This document shows, one piece after another, positions 1 to 5,909 of a stretch of 6,975 nucleotides of DNA. Source of the stretch: an uncultured Lachnospiraceae bacterium (GTDB lineage Bacteria; Bacillota; Clostridia; Lachnospirales; Lachnospiraceae); assembly GCA_902803625.1 (NCBI GenBank), contig CADCQV010000130.1, forward strand, positions 1-6,975. Reading direction: 5' to 3'. The notes under the pieces are model-generated. The model worked only from the letters and a program-made list of their open reading frames with translations. It searched no databases and was not told the origin of the DNA. Numbering within the stretch: the first letter of the stretch is position 1; each line of letters begins with the position of its first letter. The translations under genes and the position numbers were made by a program.

Positions 1-362
1 GGACCTGCGAATTCCTGTCCCTGATATACCCCCGGCTCGAACCAGATCCCGCTCCCGAGTACGGACGGATTGTCTGTGATGACCTTTGAAAAGATCTCCT
101 CATAGGTCTCAAGATCCGTGGTTTTATAAGTGGCAGCAACTGTACGGGAAAGTGTCAGAGCCGTAGTACGGAACTCCTGAAGTGTGGAATTGATGCTGTT
201 GATATTCCCGTTCAGCATTTCGGAGGCCTTATTCTCCGTCATCTTATTGATCTCATCTCCGGACTGTCCGGTACTTACGGCGGTTACAATGATCAGACTG
301 ATGAGGACTACCGGGAGAATGCCCAGTAACATTTTTGCACGCAGATTCAGACCTTTTTTCAT
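1..362 (-). CDS. Methyl-accepting chemotaxis protein, N-terminal part (dCache-type sensor), cut by window edge
   Basis: This is the 5' end of a chemoreceptor gene; about 120 residues are visible before the window ends. The start ATG at 362-360 follows a strong Shine-Dalgarno, AAGGAG, with 7 bases between. The protein begins MKKGLNLRAKMLL, a short basic segment, then a hydrophobic helix at about residues 11-31 that acts as signal anchor and first membrane span. A polar, helix-forming stretch follows, and near residues 101-120 the segment GSGIWFEPGVYQGQEFAGP appears. That aromatic/glycine pattern is typical of the extracellular dCache sensor of clostridial chemoreceptors. The second membrane span, HAMP and signalling domains would lie beyond position 1. 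A membrane histidine kinase or diguanylate cyclase with the same sensor cannot be formally excluded, but the resemblance is closest to chemoreceptors. The gene probably has its own promoter in the gap and is not part of the polysaccharide operon functionally. Confidence 0.82.
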   Translation of the reverse strand, partial: MKKGLNLRAKMLLGILPVVLISLIIVTAVSTGQSGDEINKMTENKASEMLNGNINSINSTLQEFRTTALTLSRTVAATYKTTDLETYEEIFSKVITDNPSVLGSGIWFEPGVYQGQEFAG

Positions 363-424
363 ATTTATTCTCCTTTTCCGGAAGCGGTGCCCAAACGCCG
401 GAGCTGCTCATATCTCAGACGTTT

Positions 425-439
425 CCTGTTTATGGAACA
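425..439. repeat. Short dyad just downstream of the probable -10
   Basis: The sequence CTGTTTATGGAACAG is a 5-bp inverted repeat (CTGTT/AACAG) around a 5-base centre. It touches the -10 hexamer and covers the expected transcription start. It could be an operator or a small leader hairpin. It is too short, and lacks a T-run, to call a terminator for the upstream operon. This may be chance. Confidence 0.25.
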
Positions 440-448
440 GTATAACAT
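439..448 (-). promoter_or_regulatory. Probable extended -10 promoter element of the chemoreceptor gene
   Basis: On the minus strand the gap reads ATGTTATACTG. TATACT (444-439) is close to the sigma-A -10 consensus and is preceded by TG one base upstream, forming an extended -10. No good TTGACA-like -35 is visible at 16-18 bases, which is tolerable for extended -10 promoters. Transcription would start near 432, giving a leader of about 70 bases before the ATG at 362. I see no convincing sigma-28 (flagellar/chemotaxis) promoter, although this could be an unusual one. Confidence 0.45.
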
Positions 449-468
449 ATGGCTAAGGCTGTTGGCTA

Positions 469-1554
469 TTATTGAAAAACGGAATTTACTATTAAATCTT
501 CCATAAGGGATGCCAGTCTATCCGGCTCGAAGGGCGGGAAAAACCCTGCCCTGTCATACCCTGACAATATCTCCCTCGCAAATGGCGTATCAGCCGCCAG
601 TATGGGCGTTCCAAGGGATCTCGCCTCCGCCAGCGGGAGTCCGTAGGTCTCGATGTATGAAGGAAAAAGCAGTACAGAGCTCCTGTATAATCCGGTCAGC
701 TCTTCTCGTCCGAGCATACCTCTCCATTCGATCAGATCCTTACATTCGTCCGGGACCGTCACCCAGGGGAGATCCTCCCTCTTTTCCGTAAATATAACCT
801 TAAGGTCTCGGATTCCCTTTTCACTCAGTATTTTCAGGGCATCCGCTATGCACTGGTGGTTCTTGTAAAGTATGGCTCCTGCAGGGAAAATGAAGGTAGG
901 TGATACAGGCGTGATAGGTTTACATAAATCGCCAAGCTCCGGCAGCTGCGGTGGAATTATGTCAACCTTTTTCTCCGGAATACCGTCCTTTTCCATTACC
1001 GCAGCCTTCATCCATTTGGTCTGAACTATGATCCGGTCTGCTCTTTTTAAGGATCTGTCTATCTCGGAGGCTATAAGATGCTGGTATACTGCCAGCTCCC
1101 TCTCCCATCTGTTGAAAAATGAGAACCGTTTAATCTTCTGGAAGCCAAGGGGCTGGTGCAGGTAGATTACCGTCTCTCCAAGCCTCTCCGCCCCTGACGG
1201 AAGGGTATTCTGGAGAGAAAAAATAACATCAGGTTTGAATCCTGCAAGATATTTCTTCCCCGTAAAATGATCAAAGAGAAGACGCTTAAATCTCGATCTT
1301 TTCACGTCTTCTCTCAGTACTACGCGGATACGGGGATTATCCTCCGGTTCTTCTATGAGGCCCATGACTCCTGTTATAAAAAACCATTCGTTATTATCTG
1401 TTTTTTCCTTACTGAGACGGCATATCCGGGCATAAAAGTCCCTCAGAACCGACAGGGCGCCGGTTTTCGAGGCCGCCGTGTCGAGAACCACTATCCGCCG
1501 CGGCTTCACTCCTTCGCCTTCTTTTTTGAAGATATCCGTCAGCGCTTCAGCCAT
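469..1554 (-). CDS. GT4-family (GT-B fold) glycosyltransferase
   Basis: A cytoplasmic or membrane-face glycosyltransferase of 361 residues, probably adding one sugar of the polysaccharide repeat unit. The C-terminal half has the donor-binding layout of family GT4: FIFPAGAILYKNHQ (221-234, with the typical Lys-Asn-His) and the E-x7-E motif in IETYGLPLAEARSLGTP (E302 and E310). The acceptor half includes LDTAASKTGALSVL near 24-37 and LHQPLGF at 132-138. No membrane span is evident. The ATG at 1554 lies inside the end of capG (16-base overlap) and an in-frame stop sits just upstream of it. A GTG at 1509 (residue 16) is a plausible alternative start: it follows AAGAAGG and leaves a more usual N-terminus, VKPRRIVVLD. 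The protein ends soon after the GT-B core, slightly short for the family but not obviously broken. Donor and acceptor sugars cannot be told. Confidence 0.85.
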   Translation of the reverse strand: MAEALTDIFKKEGEGVKPRRIVVLDTAASKTGALSVLRDFYARICRLSKEKTDNNEWFFITGVMGLIEEPEDNPRIRVVLREDVKRSRFKRLLFDHFTGKKYLAGFKPDVIFSLQNTLPSGAERLGETVIYLHQPLGFQKIKRFSFFNRWERELAVYQHLIASEIDRSLKRADRIIVQTKWMKAAVMEKDGIPEKKVDIIPPQLPELGDLCKPITPVSPTFIFPAGAILYKNHQCIADALKILSEKGIRDLKVIFTEKREDLPWVTVPDECKDLIEWRGMLGREELTGLYRSSVLLFPSYIETYGLPLAEARSLGTPILAADTPFAREILSGYDRAGFFPPFEPDRLASLMEDLIVNSVFQ

Positions 1555-2666
1555 ACCGTCTCATTCACTATCTTTGTATAGCTCTGGATAAGCTTTACCA
1601 CCTTGACTGAAACATTGCTGTCCGCATAGTCTGCGGCTTCAACGGTCTCCTCCCTGTTTTCGGACATTGAAACCGCCAGGTCCAGAGCCTGCTTCACATC
1701 CTCTTCCTTTATGCCGCCGATGACTATGGTTCCCTTATCCAGCACCTCCGGGCGCTCCGTTGAGGTACGTATCAGAACCCCCGGAAATCCTAGCATTGCG
1801 GATTCCTCCGACAGAGTTCCGCTGTCGGATAGAACACAGTACGCGTTTTTCTGAAGCTTATTGTAGTCGAGATATCCGAAGGGCGTCAGGCTCTTTACAA
1901 GGGGATGAAACTTGAAGCCCCTCTTTTCTATGTACTTCCTGCTCCTCGGATGGGTGGAATAAATGACCGGCAGCTTATACTCTTCAGCAATTGCATTCAC
2001 TGCGTTCATAAGGGACATGAAGTTCTCCTCTATGTCTATGTTTTCCTCCCGGTGGGCCGAGAGAAGGATATACTTCCCCTTCTCAAGGGAAAGCCGCTTA
2101 AGCACATCCGAAGCCTCAATCGCATCTCTGTGCCTTTTTAATACTTCCTTCATGGGAGAGCCGGTCACAAATACGGTCTTCCCGTCTATGCCCTCGCTCA
2201 ATAAATAACGTCTGGAATGCTCCGTGTAGGGAAGATTGATGTCGGAGATATGATCCACGATCTTTCTGTTTATCATTTCGGACACATTCCAGTCCCAGCA
2301 GCGGTTTCCAGCCTCCATATGAAAGATCGGGATCTTTAAGCGTTTGGCGCTTATGGCGGACAGAGCGGAATTGGTATCTCCGAGGATCAGTACCGCATCC
2401 GGCTTCACCTCTTCCATAAGCTTGTAGGACCTTGCGATGATATTCCCCATGGTCTCACCGAGATCCGCTCCTACGCTGTCGAGATAGTGATCCGGTGCCC
2501 TTAGTCCCAGATCCTCGAAAAACACTTCGTTTAAGCTGTAGTCAAAGTTCTGCCCCGTGTGCACCAGCACATGGTCAAAGTATTTATCCGCACACTTTAT
2601 CACTTCGGAAAGCCTGATTATCTCGGGTCTTGTTCCGAGCACCGTCATTAATTTTAATCTGCTCAT
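1539..2666 (-). CDS. capG: UDP-HexNAc 2-epimerase, CapG/FnlC/WbjD type (WecB-like fold)
   Basis: A non-hydrolysing UDP-N-acetylhexosamine 2-epimerase of 375 residues, the usual length. In the known pathway CapG inverts C2 of UDP-2-acetamido-2,6-dideoxy-L-talose to give UDP-N-acetyl-L-fucosamine. Family landmarks in order are GTRPE (11-15), GDTNS (96-100), MEAGNR (117-122), E130, NRKIVDHISD (133-142), SAHREEN (203-209), DSGT (281-284) and TERPE (303-307). The MEAGNRCWDW...INRKIVDH block resembles the CapG/FnlC branch more than housekeeping WecB. The ATG at 2666-2664 follows AAAAAGGATAAAC, a moderate Shine-Dalgarno. Unlike its neighbours, the gene is separated from the gene before it by 137 bases filled with a palindromic repeat, so its expression may be weakened or separately controlled. 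Its last 16 bases overlap the next glycosyltransferase. The 2-epimerase assignment is firm; the exact substrate depends on what the shortened CapF makes. Confidence 0.92.
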   Translation of the reverse strand: MSRLKLMTVLGTRPEIIRLSEVIKCADKYFDHVLVHTGQNFDYSLNEVFFEDLGLRAPDHYLDSVGADLGETMGNIIARSYKLMEEVKPDAVLILGDTNSALSAISAKRLKIPIFHMEAGNRCWDWNVSEMINRKIVDHISDINLPYTEHSRRYLLSEGIDGKTVFVTGSPMKEVLKRHRDAIEASDVLKRLSLEKGKYILLSAHREENIDIEENFMSLMNAVNAIAEEYKLPVIYSTHPRSRKYIEKRGFKFHPLVKSLTPFGYLDYNKLQKNAYCVLSDSGTLSEESAMLGFPGVLIRTSTERPEVLDKGTIVIGGIKEEDVKQALDLAVSMSENREETVEAADYADSNVSVKVVKLIQSYTKIVNETVWLKR

Positions 2667-2695
2667 GTTTATCCTTTTTACGTTATGTGTTTACT

Positions 2696-2710
2696 CTATG
2701 GCATCCATAG
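2696..2710. repeat. Small perfect inverted repeat upstream of capG
   Basis: CTATGGCATCCATAG is a perfect 6-bp inverted repeat around a 3-base loop. It lies between the larger palindromic element and the capG ribosome binding site, about 30 bases before the capG start. In the mRNA it could form a short hairpin. It has no following T-run, so I do not call it a terminator. Confidence 0.4.
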
Positions 2711-2711
2711 G

Positions 2712-2805
2712 GAAAGATTCTTCGCTTCGCTCAGAATGACATATACATCCTGAGGAGCGAAGCATTCCCTGTCATCCTGAGGAGCGGAGCGACGAAGGAT
2801 CTTTC
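2712..2805. repeat. Palindromic dispersed-type repeat between capF and capG
   Basis: A 94-bp imperfect palindrome. The left arm (2712-2741) begins GAAAGATTCTTCGCTTCGC and ends CAGAATGACA. The right arm (2770-2805) is its complement with small changes and a few added bases, beginning TGTCATCCTGAGGAGCGG and ending GGATCTTTC. The centre holds a further direct copy of the right-arm core: ATCCTGAGGAGCGAAGC at 2747-2763, against ATCCTGAGGAGCGGAGC at 2774-2790, 27 bases apart. Sequences of the TTCTTCGC...TCAGAATGAC kind are known as dispersed, non-coding repeats in many bacterial genomes, so this is probably one member of a genome-wide family. It is unlike a rho-independent terminator because no T-run follows in the transcribed direction. 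No clear target-site duplication is visible. The right arm starts inside the capF stop codon. Confidence 0.8.
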
Positions 2806-3550
2806 ATTCCGGCAAAAAAGACATATAGGTCTCGCAGAGCTTCTCCTCGAATTCATCCTTTAATTGCGGCTGTCTTCCGGAAGAAAGCTCATCCTTGAAT
2901 CTCATAAGGGTATCTGCCACAAACCCAAGCTTCCTCTCATAAATAAGAGAGGGCGGAAACACCACGAATTCCCCGGGAGGAAGCTTGATCCCCGTTTTCA
3001 GTATCCTTAAAAACTGCCCCGTTACATCATCCACATATACTAGGGGCAGCAGCTTTTCCCTGTCGTCTATCCTTATGGGGATATCCCTTGCGATATTATA
3101 ACAGAAGGTTGCGATCACCGTATTATAGTTCGGCCTGCTCCATCTGCCGAAGAGGTTCGGAAAGCGGTAGACATACACCGGGACACTATTCTCCCTTCCG
3201 TAGGAAAAAACCGCTTCCTCCGCGGCTCTTTTCGACCTCCCGTAATCATTGTCAAGCCCCGCCTGAATGGAGGATGACAAAAGCACGGGCACCATGTTGC
3301 CATAGCCGCAGAGCTTCCGCAGAACCTCCTCCGTGAAACCCTTATTTCCGCTGATAAATTCCGAGCGGTCCTTAGGTCTGTTCACTCCCGCAAGGTGAAA
3401 GACAAAATCACATTCCCTGCAGTACTCTTCGAGGTCCTGTTCGGAGGAATCGGTATCGTATTCGAAAACCTCTTCATATCCCGCATCGCTCAGCGCTTTA
3501 ATAAGGTTTTTCCCGAGAAAGCCCTTTGCCCCCGTAATAAGTATCTTCAA
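2804..3550 (-). CDS. capF: CapF-like SDR reductase lacking the C-terminal cupin domain
   Basis: An extended short-chain dehydrogenase/reductase of 248 residues, matching the N-terminal domain of CapF/FnlB/WbjC, which reduces the C4 keto group of the CapE product using NADPH. Visible parts are the nucleotide-binding GAKGFLG (7-13), FHLAGVNRP (51-59), LLSSSIQ (90-96), the catalytic Y103-x3-K107 in NDYGRSK, and YRFPNLFGRW...PNYNTVIATFCY (128-151), a CapF hallmark. Known CapF proteins are about 370 residues, with a C-terminal cupin domain that epimerises C3. Here the protein stops right after ETYMSFLPE, which corresponds to the end of the reductase domain. The start is TTG (3550-3548); AGGAGG lies 11 bases upstream, inside the last codons of capE, and the N-terminus aligns with CapF from this residue. 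Only 6 bases separate it from capE, so the two are co-translated. The reductase domain looks intact, so I call a gene rather than a pseudogene, but C3 epimerisation is unaccounted for. Confidence 0.85.
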   Translation of the reverse strand: MKILITGAKGFLGKNLIKALSDAGYEEVFEYDTDSSEQDLEEYCRECDFVFHLAGVNRPKDRSEFISGNKGFTEEVLRKLCGYGNMVPVLLSSSIQAGLDNDYGRSKRAAEEAVFSYGRENSVPVYVYRFPNLFGRWSRPNYNTVIATFCYNIARDIPIRIDDREKLLPLVYVDDVTGQFLRILKTGIKLPPGEFVVFPPSLIYERKLGFVADTLMRFKDELSSGRQPQLKDEFEEKLCETYMSFLPE

Positions 3551-3556
3551 TGAGCC

Positions 3557-4591
3557 TTAGTCCTCCTCAAGCCTGTCTCTTATATACTGAAGGGAAAGAA
3601 GCTTTTCCTTTACCTCCTCCACGTTCAATATGGTCGTATTGTCGGAATTGAAGGTATCGAATTTCGGTCTCTCCGTATTACCCTTGATAAAATACTTATC
3701 GTAATTTAAGTCCCTGTTGTCCGCGGGAACACGGAAAAAACCGCCTTCGTCCACAGCCCTTGCGCACTCCTCGGAGGTGAGAAGGGTTTCCGCCATTTTT
3801 TCCCCGTGGCGTACCCCGATTATCTTCGTCTCATGATCCACGGCGTTAAAGAGCTCCTTAACTGCCTGTGCCAGGGTTTCAATGGTACATGCCGGTGCCT
3901 TCTGTACCATAATGTCACCCGCATCGGCATTTTCAAAGGCGTAGAGCACCAGCTCCACCGCCTCCTCGAGAGACATTATGAACCTGGTCATCTTCGGCTC
4001 CGTTATGGTTATGGGCCGTCCCTCCTTTATCTCATCGATAAAAAGCGGAATGACCGAACCCCTTGAGCACATGACATTGCCGTACCTCGTACCGCAGATA
4101 AGCGTGTCATCCGGATCAATGGTGCGGCTCTTTGCCACAAATACCTTTTCCATCATAGCCTTGCTGGTTCCCATGGCATTTATGGGATAGGCGGCCTTGT
4201 CGGTGGAAAGGCATACCACCTTCTTTACCCCGGCTCTGATGGCGGAGGTGAGAACGTTATCGGTTCCGAGTACATTGGTCTTTACCGCTTCCACCGGGAA
4301 GAATTCGCAGCTCGGCACCTGCTTTAACGCGGCTGCATGGAAAATGTAATCCACGCCGTGCATAACATCCTCAAGGGAGCCCTCCTCCCTTACATCCCCG
4401 ATAAAGTACTTTATCTTGGGATCATTATAAATATGCCGCATATCGTCCTGCTTCTTTTCATCCCTTGAAAATATGCGGATCTCCTTTATCCCGGTATTCA
4501 GAAAGCGCTTCAGAACAGCATTTCCGAAGGATCCCGTGCCTCCCGTGATAAGAAGTGTTTTTCCGTTAAATATGTTCCCGTTTATTTCCAT
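3557..4591 (-). CDS. capE: UDP-GlcNAc 4,6-dehydratase/5-epimerase, CapE/FnlA/WbjB type
   Basis: First enzyme of the 2-acetamido-2,6-dideoxy-L-hexose pathway. It removes water from UDP-GlcNAc and inverts C5, giving a UDP-4-keto-L-arabino-hexulose. The full-length 344-residue protein has the NAD(P)-binding GGTGSFG (17-23), FHAAALKQVP (84-93) and LSTDKAAYPINAMGTSK (128-144). The usual SDR Tyr-x3-Lys is Met140-x3-Lys144 here. Methionine at this place is a known trait of the CapE/FnlA branch, not a defect. The C-terminal half has GTRYGNVM...SRGSVIPLF (167-184) and RHGEKMAETL (261-270), also typical of this branch. The ATG at 4591-4589 follows AGGCAGGGAAAAGCAG, with AGGG 8 bases before it; this Shine-Dalgarno is the tail of the first copy of the upstream 37-bp repeat. 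The gene ends 6 bases before capF. The membrane-anchored FlaA1/CapD dehydratases are excluded by the missing transmembrane domain; PseB is less likely because of the capF-capG context. Confidence 0.93.
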   Translation of the reverse strand: MEINGNIFNGKTLLITGGTGSFGNAVLKRFLNTGIKEIRIFSRDEKKQDDMRHIYNDPKIKYFIGDVREEGSLEDVMHGVDYIFHAAALKQVPSCEFFPVEAVKTNVLGTDNVLTSAIRAGVKKVVCLSTDKAAYPINAMGTSKAMMEKVFVAKSRTIDPDDTLICGTRYGNVMCSRGSVIPLFIDEIKEGRPITITEPKMTRFIMSLEEAVELVLYAFENADAGDIMVQKAPACTIETLAQAVKELFNAVDHETKIIGVRHGEKMAETLLTSEECARAVDEGGFFRVPADNRDLNYDKYFIKGNTERPKFDTFNSDNTTILNVEEVKEKLLSLQYIRDRLEED

Positions 4592-4593
4592 CT

Positions 4594-4740
4594 GCTTTTC
4601 CCTGCCTTTATGGTTAATCAGCCTGACACCGCTTTTCCCTGCCTCTACGGAAAATCAGCCTGACACCGCTTTTCCCTGCCTATACGGTTAATCAGCCTGA
4701 CACCGCTTTCCCTGCCTCTGCGGTTAATCAGCCTGACACC
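4594..4740. repeat. Four tandem copies of a 37-bp unit spanning the glycosyltransferase-capE junction
   Basis: Four head-to-tail copies lie at 4594-4630, 4631-4667, 4668-4704 and 4705-4740; the first three are 37 bp and the last is 36 bp (one T fewer). Each begins GCTTT(T)CCCTGCC on the plus strand and ends AATCAGCCTGACACC; a short middle section varies (TTATGGTT, TCTACGGA, TATACGGT, TCTGCGGT). Read on the coding (minus) strand, every unit starts GGTGTCAGGCTGA, identical to the last codons and stop of the upstream glycosyltransferase, and ends AGGCAGGGAAAAGC, identical to the capE ribosome binding site. The unit is thus the original gene junction, copied. Removing three copies (110 bp) would leave a 26-bp gap. 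No unique spacers exist between copies, so this is not a CRISPR array. Confidence 0.93.
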
Positions 4741-5909
4741 GCTTTCTCCAGTATATCCACGGACCGTTCCACATTAAAATGTGCCTTCAGGTACTCCCGT
4801 CCCCTTCTTCCCATCTCCGGAAGGCCCTCTCTCTCTGAAACGATCTTTAGAACCGTCTCCCTGAAGACCGAAGGATCCTCCGACGGGCACCAGTAGCCGC
4901 AGTGCGCTCGCTCTGTTATAAGCTCCCCCATATCCGTGTTCCTGTCAGTAACCGCAAAAACCGGCTTCGACATCTGCATATACGACAGTATTCTAGAGGG
5001 GAAATTCGGAATTGTAAATAAGGGGCTTAAGGAGATAAGCCCTATGTCTGCGTCCTGCAGTATCTCCTCATACTCTCTCCGGGGAAGCTCCCGTAAAAGC
5101 CTGAGGTTTGGAGGTGAATATCTTTCTATGTAGCTCCTTATCTTCTCCTCCTCGGTTCCCGAGCCGATAAAGGTAAACATAACATCGGAATTATCCCTTA
5201 GAGCTTTGATTCCTTCCAGCAGAAAGTCAATAGCCTGCGGCTTTCCAAGGTTCCCTCCAAAAATAAAGTTTACATAACTCTCAGAACTGTTCCGGCTCTT
5301 ATCCGGATAACTCCCGTTTTCGATAATCCTGACCGTATTCGGGAAAAGCTCCAGCTTCTCCGGGGCAGTCTCCGGATTATGCTTTTTTATGTACTCCAGG
5401 TTTGCGGGAGACATGCAGCCTATCCTGTCCGACTCACGGTAAAGCTCACGCTCCAGCCTCTTAAAATATCTGAAAAGAAGCCCCTTTTCACTCATCATCC
5501 TAAGGTCAGCCGCATTCTGCGGAAAAATATCCTTTAGCATCAGATAGTTCACGGCACCGAAGTGCGCTTTTAAGGGCTTCAGTATTCCCGAAAGGGTTAC
5601 CGGCGGCGTCGGATAAATAATTATGTCAACCTGTTCATTCCAGAAATACGCTTTGACGGCCTTAAAAAGCTTACGCCCGAGGGTAAGCTGTATAAGCCCC
5701 TTTCTTATCTTTCCGGCGCTGAACTGGTCGGGTACCGGTACAAAGGCACACTCCACGCCCTCCCTTTTCTCTTTACGGCTCTCCTTTTCCGATGACGAGC
5801 AGGCGGCTATCATCACACGGTGTCCCCTGTCTCTCAGCGCATAGACCAGGTCCAGATATATGGTGGAGGAGGAAAAATCAAATTTTTGGAACAGACAAAG
5901 CACATTCAT
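4728..5909 (-). CDS. wbuB: WbuB-like GT4 glycosyltransferase (candidate L-FucNAc-type transferase)
   Basis: A 393-residue GT-B transferase resembling WbuB, which is found beside fnlABC genes and is thought to transfer an N-acetyl-L-fucosamine-type sugar to the lipid-linked acceptor. Family-like stretches are YPTPPVTLSGILKPLK (99-114), NYLMLKDIFPQNAADL (121-136), the donor-domain entry FIFGGNLGKPQ (215-225), FTFIGSGTEEEK (245-256) and IPNFPSRILSYM (300-311). No transmembrane helix is evident. It starts at ATG 5909, sharing ATGA with the stop of the HAD gene, and has only a weak Shine-Dalgarno, so translation is probably coupled. Its final codons (GTG TCA GGC TGA) are part of the tandem repeat that follows. 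The GT4 call is firm. The substrate is inferred from capEFG next door and is uncertain because CapF lacks its cupin domain. Confidence 0.85.
   Translation of the reverse strand: MNVLCLFQKFDFSSSTIYLDLVYALRDRGHRVMIAACSSSEKESRKEKREGVECAFVPVPDQFSAGKIRKGLIQLTLGRKLFKAVKAYFWNEQVDIIIYPTPPVTLSGILKPLKAHFGAVNYLMLKDIFPQNAADLRMMSEKGLLFRYFKRLERELYRESDRIGCMSPANLEYIKKHNPETAPEKLELFPNTVRIIENGSYPDKSRNSSESYVNFIFGGNLGKPQAIDFLLEGIKALRDNSDVMFTFIGSGTEEEKIRSYIERYSPPNLRLLRELPRREYEEILQDADIGLISLSPLFTIPNFPSRILSYMQMSKPVFAVTDRNTDMGELITERAHCGYWCPSEDPSVFRETVLKIVSEREGLPEMGRRGREYLKAHFNVERSVDILEKAVSG

Noticed and set aside
184..456. Plus-strand open frame of 90 codons with a hydrophobic N-terminus
   Set aside because: It lies opposite the chemoreceptor start and its leader. 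The minus-strand reading has a strong Shine-Dalgarno, a signal anchor and a recognisable sensor motif, so the plus frame is a shadow.
510..1581. Several plus-strand open frames (510-791, 653-868, 1267-1581)
   Set aside because: They overlap a well-supported glycosyltransferase gene, have no recognisable domains, and read as low-complexity antisense translations.
2667..2711. Separate promoter for capG
   Set aside because: No convincing -35/-10 pair is visible; AT-rich hexamers such as CATAAC are too weak to report.
2667..2803. Frameshifted remnant of the CapF cupin domain downstream of the stop
   Set aside because: The gap is almost entirely the palindromic repeat plus a small hairpin and the capG RBS. 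No frame shows the expected cupin histidine or glycine patterns, and 137 bp is far too short.
2712..2805. Rho-independent terminator splitting capF from capG
   Set aside because: The palindrome is long and imperfect and no T-run follows it in the transcribed direction; the core resembles a dispersed repeat.
3088..3336. Open frames on both strands inside capF (3088-3336 plus, 3115-3303 minus)
   Set aside because: They sit in alternative frames of the capF reductase, whose catalytic motifs cover the same region. The residues are arginine- and proline-rich, as expected for shadows.
4159..4172. Loss of catalytic tyrosine in CapE (Met140 in place of Tyr)
   Set aside because: Methionine at this place is characteristic of the CapE/FnlA/WbjB branch, so it is not a defect or a novelty.
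4594..4740. CRISPR array
   Set aside because: The 37-bp repeats are directly adjacent with no unique spacers, and they contain the end of one gene and the RBS of the next.
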